From positions 1 to 9,647 of the forward strand of contig JBBSPY010000123.1 in NCBI GenBank assembly GCA_038258415.1: a DNA stretch of 9,647 nt, read 5' to 3'. The notes under the pieces are model-generated. The model was not told the origin of the DNA. It was given only the letters and a program-made list of their open reading frames with translations, and ran no database searches. The translations under genes and the position numbers were made by a program. Source of the stretch: Schlegelella_A sp038258415. Lineage in GTDB: Bacteria > Pseudomonadota > Gammaproteobacteria > Burkholderiales > Burkholderiaceae_C. Below, one piece after another: positions 6,375-9,647 of this stretch; the stretch's first letter is position 1; the number at the start of each line of letters is the position of its first letter.

Positions 6375-7397
6375 ATGCAACCGATCCGTCTCCTTTCCTA
6401 CGCCGTTGCCGTCGCGCTCGCCGCCGCGGCGGCTTCGGCAACCGCCCAGACGCTCGGCAAGGGCGGTTCGCTCGCCACCGGCGGCGCCGGCCCCGACGGC
6501 TCGCAGGGCGCAAGCGACCAGCTCGAGCGGTGCGACGCGCCGAAAGGAACGCTCGCCGTCGTCGAGCCGCAGAGCCAGGTGGTCTCGAACCTCAGCCGCT
6601 ACGGCCTCGGCTCGCCGAGCGGCGTGATCCGCATGCTGGTGCAGCAGTCCAACTGCTTCCAGGTCGTCGAGCGCGGCGTCGGCATGCGCAACATGATGCA
6701 GGAGCGCTCGCTCGCGCAGTCGGGCGAGCTCGCCAACAACTCCAACGTCGGCAAGGGGCAGATGGCGGCGGCGGACTTCATCCTCACGCCGTCGGTCGTC
6801 TTCAGCGAGAACAACGCGGGCGGTGTCGGCGGGGCGCTCGGGGGCCTGCTCGGCGGCGGCCGCGGCCGCGCCATCGCCGGCCTCGCCGGCGGCCTGAAGT
6901 TCAAGCAGGCCGAAACGAACCTGCTGCTCGTCGACTCGCGCTCCGGCATCCAGGTCGCGGCCGCGCAAGGCAGTGCCCAGAGCACCGACTTCGCGATCGG
7001 CGGCGCCCTGCTCGGGCCGATCGCCGCGGCCGGCGGCGGCTACACGAACACCGCCGAGGGCAAGGTCATCGTCGGCTCGTTCCTCGACAACTGGAACAAC
7101 ATCGTCCGAAGCGTGCGCAACAACCCGTCGCTGGTCCAGGCGATGGCCGGCCCGGCGTCGAAGCAGAACGCGGCCATGAGCATCCGCGCCAACGCCGGCG
7201 CCGCCGGCGACGTGATGACGCCGAAGATCTCCGGCGTCAGGGTGCTGCGCCAGCCGCGCGACGGCGCGCCCGAGGCCGAGACGCTCGCCCGCGGCAGCGA
7301 GGCGATCCTGCTCGGCGATGAGCAGAACGGCTACGTGCACGTGCAGACGGCACGCGGCGAAGGCTGGGTCAAGGCTATCCTATTGAGGAAGCCATGA
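6375..7397 (+). CDS. CsgG-like secreted protein with C-terminal SH3 domain
   Basis: This 340-residue exported protein is probably periplasmic or envelope-associated. Residues 1-25 form a Sec signal peptide (cleavage likely ATAQ-T). The central part, from about GTLAVVEPQ (58-66) through FQVVERGVGMRNMMQER (95-111), ADFILTPSV (133-141) and a Gly-rich hairpin-like stretch (149-173) to NNIVRSV (241-247), resembles the CsgG/HfaB curli-secretin fold. The last 55 residues (GVRVLRQP to GWVKAILLRKP) match a bacterial SH3 domain. Unlike CsgG it has no lipobox cysteine after the signal peptide; the visible cysteines are Cys53 and Cys94, which could pair. The start ATG has GGAGG 8 bases upstream. It lies 59 bases after the reductase and overlaps the next gene as ATGA. 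Its function is unknown; the CsgG assignment rests on pattern similarity, the SH3 domain is firmer. Confidence 0.75.
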   Translation: MQPIRLLSYAVAVALAAAAASATAQTLGKGGSLATGGAGPDGSQGASDQLERCDAPKGTLAVVEPQSQVVSNLSRYGLGSPSGVIRMLVQQSNCFQVVERGVGMRNMMQERSLAQSGELANNSNVGKGQMAAADFILTPSVVFSENNAGGVGGALGGLLGGGRGRAIAGLAGGLKFKQAETNLLLVDSRSGIQVAAAQGSAQSTDFAIGGALLGPIAAAGGGYTNTAEGKVIVGSFLDNWNNIVRSVRNNPSLVQAMAGPASKQNAAMSIRANAGAAGDVMTPKISGVRVLRQPRDGAPEAETLARGSEAILLGDEQNGYVHVQTARGEGWVKAILLRKP

Positions 7398-8389
7398 AGC
7401 GCCGCTCGCTCGCGATCGCCGTCGGCGTCGTGCTGGCGGCGACGGGAACCGGATTCACGGCGACCGCGTTCGCGCAGACGAAGCCGCTGCGCTTCATCGT
7501 CCCCTACCCACCCGGCGGCCCGCTCGACATCATCGCCCGCACGCTCGCGGAGCGGGTGAAGGAGACGTACGGCACCGTGGTCGTCGAGAACAAGCCGGGC
7601 GCCGGCGGCAACCTCGGCGCCGACCTCGTGGCCAAGGCTGCACCCGACGGGCAGACGGTCGTGATGGGTGCCGTCGCCACGCACGCGATCAACCCGTGGC
7701 TGTACGCGAAACTCCCCTACGACCCGATCCGCGACTTCACGCCGATCACCGGCGTGGCGCGCGTTCCCAACGTGCTGGTGATGACGCCCGCGACCAGCGC
7801 CAGGCTCGGCATCTCGACCGTCGCCGACCTCGTCGCCTACGCGAAGAAGAATCCGGGCAAGCTCAACTACGGCTCCGGCGGCAACGGCTCGGCCGGTCAC
7901 CTGGCGGGCGAGATGTTCAAGTCGCTGGCCGGCGTGTACATGGTCCACATCCCGTACGCCGGCGGCAACCCGGCGCAGCTCGCGCTGCTCGCCGGCCAGG
8001 TCGACCTCAATTTCGACAACCTCGCGTCGGCCGCGGCCAACATCAAGGCGGGCAAGCTGAAGGCGATCGCGGTGACGACGAAGGTGCGCGCCGCGACCAT
8101 GCCCGACGTGCCGACGATCGCCGGGAGCGGACACCGGCTCGGTCTGTCGACCTTCGACATCGACACCTGGTTCGGCATCTTCACGCCGGCGAAACTGCCG
8201 GCGGAACAGACGGCGCGGCTCAGCAAGGCGTTCGTCGACGCGCTGGAGTCGCCCGAGGTCCGGGCGCGCATGGCGGTCCTCGAAGCCGAGCCCATGCCGA
8301 TGACGCCGGAACAATTCGCCCGCTTCGTCGCCGCCGAGCTGGCCAAGTACCAGCGGGTCGTCAAGACCTCGGGGGCGCGCGTCGAATAG
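7394..8389 (+). CDS. Tripartite tricarboxylate transporter substrate-binding protein (Bug/TctC family), second copy
   Basis: This 331-residue periplasmic solute receptor belongs to the same family as the one on the minus strand but is clearly divergent from it. The signal peptide MKRRSLAIAVGVVLAATG onward is cleaved probably at AFA-Q (27/28). Family motifs are VPYPPGGPLDIIAR, AKAAPDGQTVVMG, HIPYAGGNPAQLALLAGQVDL and MPDVPTIAGSG. The start ATG overlaps the TGA of the CsgG-like gene (ATGA), and its Shine-Dalgarno GAGG (7385-7388) lies inside that gene's last codons, so the two are translationally coupled. No TctA or TctB genes are nearby. The ligand is unknown; the Asp in GGPLD is in the position where the family contacts a ligand carboxylate. 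The link to an envelope protein rather than to a catabolic operon is odd. Confidence 0.94.
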   Translation: MKRRSLAIAVGVVLAATGTGFTATAFAQTKPLRFIVPYPPGGPLDIIARTLAERVKETYGTVVVENKPGAGGNLGADLVAKAAPDGQTVVMGAVATHAINPWLYAKLPYDPIRDFTPITGVARVPNVLVMTPATSARLGISTVADLVAYAKKNPGKLNYGSGGNGSAGHLAGEMFKSLAGVYMVHIPYAGGNPAQLALLAGQVDLNFDNLASAAANIKAGKLKAIAVTTKVRAATMPDVPTIAGSGHRLGLSTFDIDTWFGIFTPAKLPAEQTARLSKAFVDALESPEVRARMAVLEAEPMPMTPEQFARFVAAELAKYQRVVKTSGARVE

Positions 8390-8401
8390 CACGCCTCGCG
8401 A

Positions 8402-8423
8402 GGGTGGGCGCGACACCCCCTTT
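8402..8423 (+). terminator. Possible weak terminator after the second Bug receptor gene
   Basis: GGGTG (8402-8406) pairs with CACCC (8414-8418) around a 7-base loop, followed by CC and a short TTT (8421-8423). The stem begins 12 bases after the stop codon. The T-tract is too short for a confident Rho-independent terminator. The position, between the end of one operon and a promoter-like box at 8426, fits. Confidence 0.35.
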
Positions 8424-8431
8424 GCTAGACT
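8423..8431 (+). promoter_or_regulatory. Possible extended -10 promoter for the acyl carrier protein operon
   Basis: TGCTAGACT fits an extended -10 element (TG, one base, then TAGACT, 4 of 6 to the sigma-70 consensus). It lies 66 bases before the ACP start in a 108-base gap that separates two same-strand gene groups. CTAGACTCGGC (8425-8435) is identical over 11 bases to the minus-strand sequence before the SDR gene. There is no clear -35. Confidence 0.4.
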
Positions 8432-8497
8432 CGGCTGGCCCGGATGTGCGCGCCCTGGCCCGCGCTTCCCTCTCCTGAAACCCGACCACCGGCACGC

Positions 8498-8779
8498 ATG
8501 GCCACCGCAAGCTCCGCATCCCAGACCGAACTGCAACACGAGGTCGCCGGGCTGCTCGTCGAAGCGCTCAACCTCGACGTGGCGCCCGACAGCATCGACC
8601 CCGACGCTCCGCTCTACGGCGAGGGCCTCGGCCTCGACTCGATCGACATCCTCGAGGTCGCGCTCGTCGTCTCGCAGCGCTACGGCTTCCAGCTGAAGTC
8701 CGACGACGAGGACAACGTGCGCATCTTCAAGTCGCTGGCGAGCCTGTCGGACCACATCGCGGCGCAGCGCACGACCTGA
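8498..8779 (+). CDS. Acyl carrier protein, aryl polyene/xanthomonadin cluster type
   Basis: This 93-residue cytoplasmic carrier holds a growing acyl chain on a 4'-phosphopantetheine arm. The attachment site is Ser48 in GLGLDSIDILEVAL (44-57), the DSxD/E pattern of ACPs. The C-terminal half, RYGFQLKSDDEDNVRIFKSL (61-80), with the SDDEDN motif, is typical of specialised ACPs found with aryl polyene or related pigment/fatty-acid clusters rather than of housekeeping AcpP. ATG 8498 is preferred because it opens directly before the first helix; an upstream in-frame ATG at 8444 would add 18 unconserved residues. Neither start has a clear Shine-Dalgarno. It is the first gene of an operon with the membrane protein (10 bases downstream) and the AMP ligase. 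Genes for ketosynthases, dehydratases or ketoreductases are not in the window. Confidence 0.9.
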   Translation: MATASSASQTELQHEVAGLLVEALNLDVAPDSIDPDAPLYGEGLGLDSIDILEVALVVSQRYGFQLKSDDEDNVRIFKSLASLSDHIAAQRTT

Positions 8780-8789
8780 CGGAGCCGCT

Positions 8790-9422
8790 TTGGGCGCGAT
8801 CGTCATCGTCGCGCTCGGCATCGCGTGGGTCGCGGGGTCCTACCTGCTCATGGCACACGCCCCGCATTTCGCGTGGAACGGTGTCGTCATCGTCGGGCCG
8901 ATGCTGGCGTCGATGGTCTGGCTGGGGGCGCAGCGGCACTGGGCCACGCTCGCCGTCGGCGCCGCGGCGGCGCTGCTCGGGCTGGTCGCCCTGGCGGCGA
9001 GCGGCGGCGGCGTGCCGCTGGAGACGCTCTACCTCGCGCAGCACGTCGCCGTGCACGTCGTGCTCGCCGTCGTCTTCGCACAGAGCCTGTCCGGCGCTGG
9101 CGATTCGCTCGTCACGGCCATGGCCCGGCGAGTCCACGGCGGTGTGCTCACGCCCGCGATGGCGTCCTATTCGCGCCGCGTGACGGTGGCCTGGGTCGTC
9201 TACTTCCTCGCCATGGCCTCGCTCTCCGTGGCCCTCTTCCTGCTGGCACCGCTGTCGACGTGGGCTGCGTTCGCCAACTTCGCGACGCCGCTGGCGATGT
9301 TCGCGATGTTCGTCGGCGAGCACGTGCTGCGCTACCGGCTGCACCCGGAGTTCGAGCGCGTCACGCTGCGCCAAGCGGTGCGAGCATGGCAGCAGCGCGG
9401 TTCCCACGAGAGCGCGGTCTGA
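8790..9422 (+). CDS. COG4648-like membrane protein of aryl polyene-type cluster
   Basis: This 210-residue integral inner-membrane protein of unknown biochemical function has about five to six hydrophobic segments, roughly at 2-20, 28-46, 52-70, 80-99, 131-154 and 157-178. The loop ARRVHGGVLTPAMASYSRRV (112-131) and the end GEHVLRYRLHPEFERVTLRQ (176-195) look like the conserved parts of the COG4648 family, which sits between an ACP and an AMP ligase in aryl polyene-like clusters (recalled from family knowledge). The start is TTG at 8790: GGAG at 8781-8784 lies 5 bases before it, and the first membrane helix begins immediately after. The gap to the ACP stop is 10 bases and to the next start 9 bases, so all three are co-transcribed. 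A role in transport or anchoring of the pathway is only inference. Confidence 0.8.
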   Translation: MGAIVIVALGIAWVAGSYLLMAHAPHFAWNGVVIVGPMLASMVWLGAQRHWATLAVGAAAALLGLVALAASGGGVPLETLYLAQHVAVHVVLAVVFAQSLSGAGDSLVTAMARRVHGGVLTPAMASYSRRVTVAWVVYFLAMASLSVALFLLAPLSTWAAFANFATPLAMFAMFVGEHVLRYRLHPEFERVTLRQAVRAWQQRGSHESAV

Positions 9423-9431
9423 GAGACGCTC

Positions 9432-9647
9432 ATGAGCGAACCACGCCACGCACCCGCCACCGAGCCGCTCGTCTCCGGCGACCTCGACGCCGCTTTCGCC
9501 CTTCGCGACGGCACGCCGATCACCCGGCGCGCCTTCGTCGCCGACGCGCTCGCTCTCGCCGCGCGATTGCCACCCGCCGGCGCGATGCTCAACCTGTCGG
9601 CCGATCGGTACGGCTTCGCCGTCGGCTTCGCGGCGGCGCTGCTGCGC
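9432..9647 (+). CDS. AMP-forming acyl ligase, N-terminal part (runs off the window end)
   Basis: Only the first 72 residues are present, all within the less conserved N-terminus of an ANL-superfamily enzyme that would activate an acid as its adenylate and load it onto the ACP or CoA. The visible clues are the ALRDGTPITRRAFVADALAL stretch (23-42), a common opening of these ligases, and LNLSADRYGFAVGFAAALLR (53-72), matching the LC-x-DRY-x-F-x-V pattern of the aryl polyene-type ligases. The ATP-binding P-loop and the adenylate motifs lie outside the window. ATG 9432 follows the membrane protein stop by 9 bases, with GAGAG just upstream. The assignment leans on gene order (ACP, COG4648-like, ligase) as well as sequence. 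Confidence 0.75.
   Translation, partial: MSEPRHAPATEPLVSGDLDAAFALRDGTPITRRAFVADALALAARLPPAGAMLNLSADRYGFAVGFAAALLR

Noticed and set aside
8394..8403. Perfect palindrome CCTCGCGAGG after the second Bug receptor stop
   Set aside because: A 10-base GC-rich palindrome is expected by chance in DNA of this composition, and it occurs once; it also overlaps the better hairpin at 8402.
1..9647. CRISPR array, insertion sequence, prophage or toxin-antitoxin pair
   Set aside because: No regularly spaced repeats, terminal inverted repeats, transposase, integrase or small paired genes were seen on either strand.

Overview
The window is high-GC, gene-dense bacterial DNA. Gaps between genes are 9 to 108 bases, and several genes overlap by 4 bases. 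Two tripartite-tricarboxylate-transport (Bug/TctC) binding proteins, a glucoseen-reductase-like flavoprotein starting MSFTVTVQPSG, and an aryl-polyene-type acyl carrier protein next to a COG4648-type membrane protein all point to a betaproteobacterium, most likely Burkholderiales. That assignment is inferred from gene content; no marker gene is present to prove it.

Layout. Bases 1-321 (minus) hold the N-terminal third of a cysteine synthase B. It sits 17 bases downstream of a complete tRNA-Leu(CAA) at 339-423 (minus). A compact rhomboid protease (515-1111, plus) follows and converges on a four-gene minus-strand operon spanning 5211 to 1130. In transcription order the operon carries a YeeZ-like SDR protein, a Bug-type periplasmic receptor, a phthalate-dioxygenase-like Rieske oxygenase, and a GhrA-like D-2-hydroxyacid dehydrogenase. 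The last two junctions are GTGA overlaps. Divergent from this operon, on the plus strand, lie a [2Fe-2S]-FAD-NAD reductase (5278-6315), a CsgG-like secreted protein with a C-terminal SH3 domain (6375-7397) and a second Bug receptor (7394-8389), the last two joined by an ATGA overlap. After a 108-base gap, a new plus-strand operon begins: acyl carrier protein (8498-8779), COG4648-like membrane protein (8790-9422) and the start of an AMP-forming acyl ligase (9432 to the window edge).

How the genes may work together. The Bug receptor, Rieske oxygenase and dehydrogenase look like capture, oxygenation and reduction steps for an organic acid, probably aromatic. The substrate cannot be read from the sequence. 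The divergent reductase is a candidate electron donor, but its family is often found without such an oxygenase. The last three genes look like the edge of an aryl polyene or xanthomonadin-like pigment cluster that continues beyond the window.

There is no CRISPR array, transposase, integrase or phage gene here, and no gene-free stretch longer than 300 bases. The most useful leads are the tightly coupled oxygenase operon, the coupling of an envelope protein to a solute receptor, and an 11-base promoter-like box repeated exactly in front of two genes, with a shorter match in front of a third.
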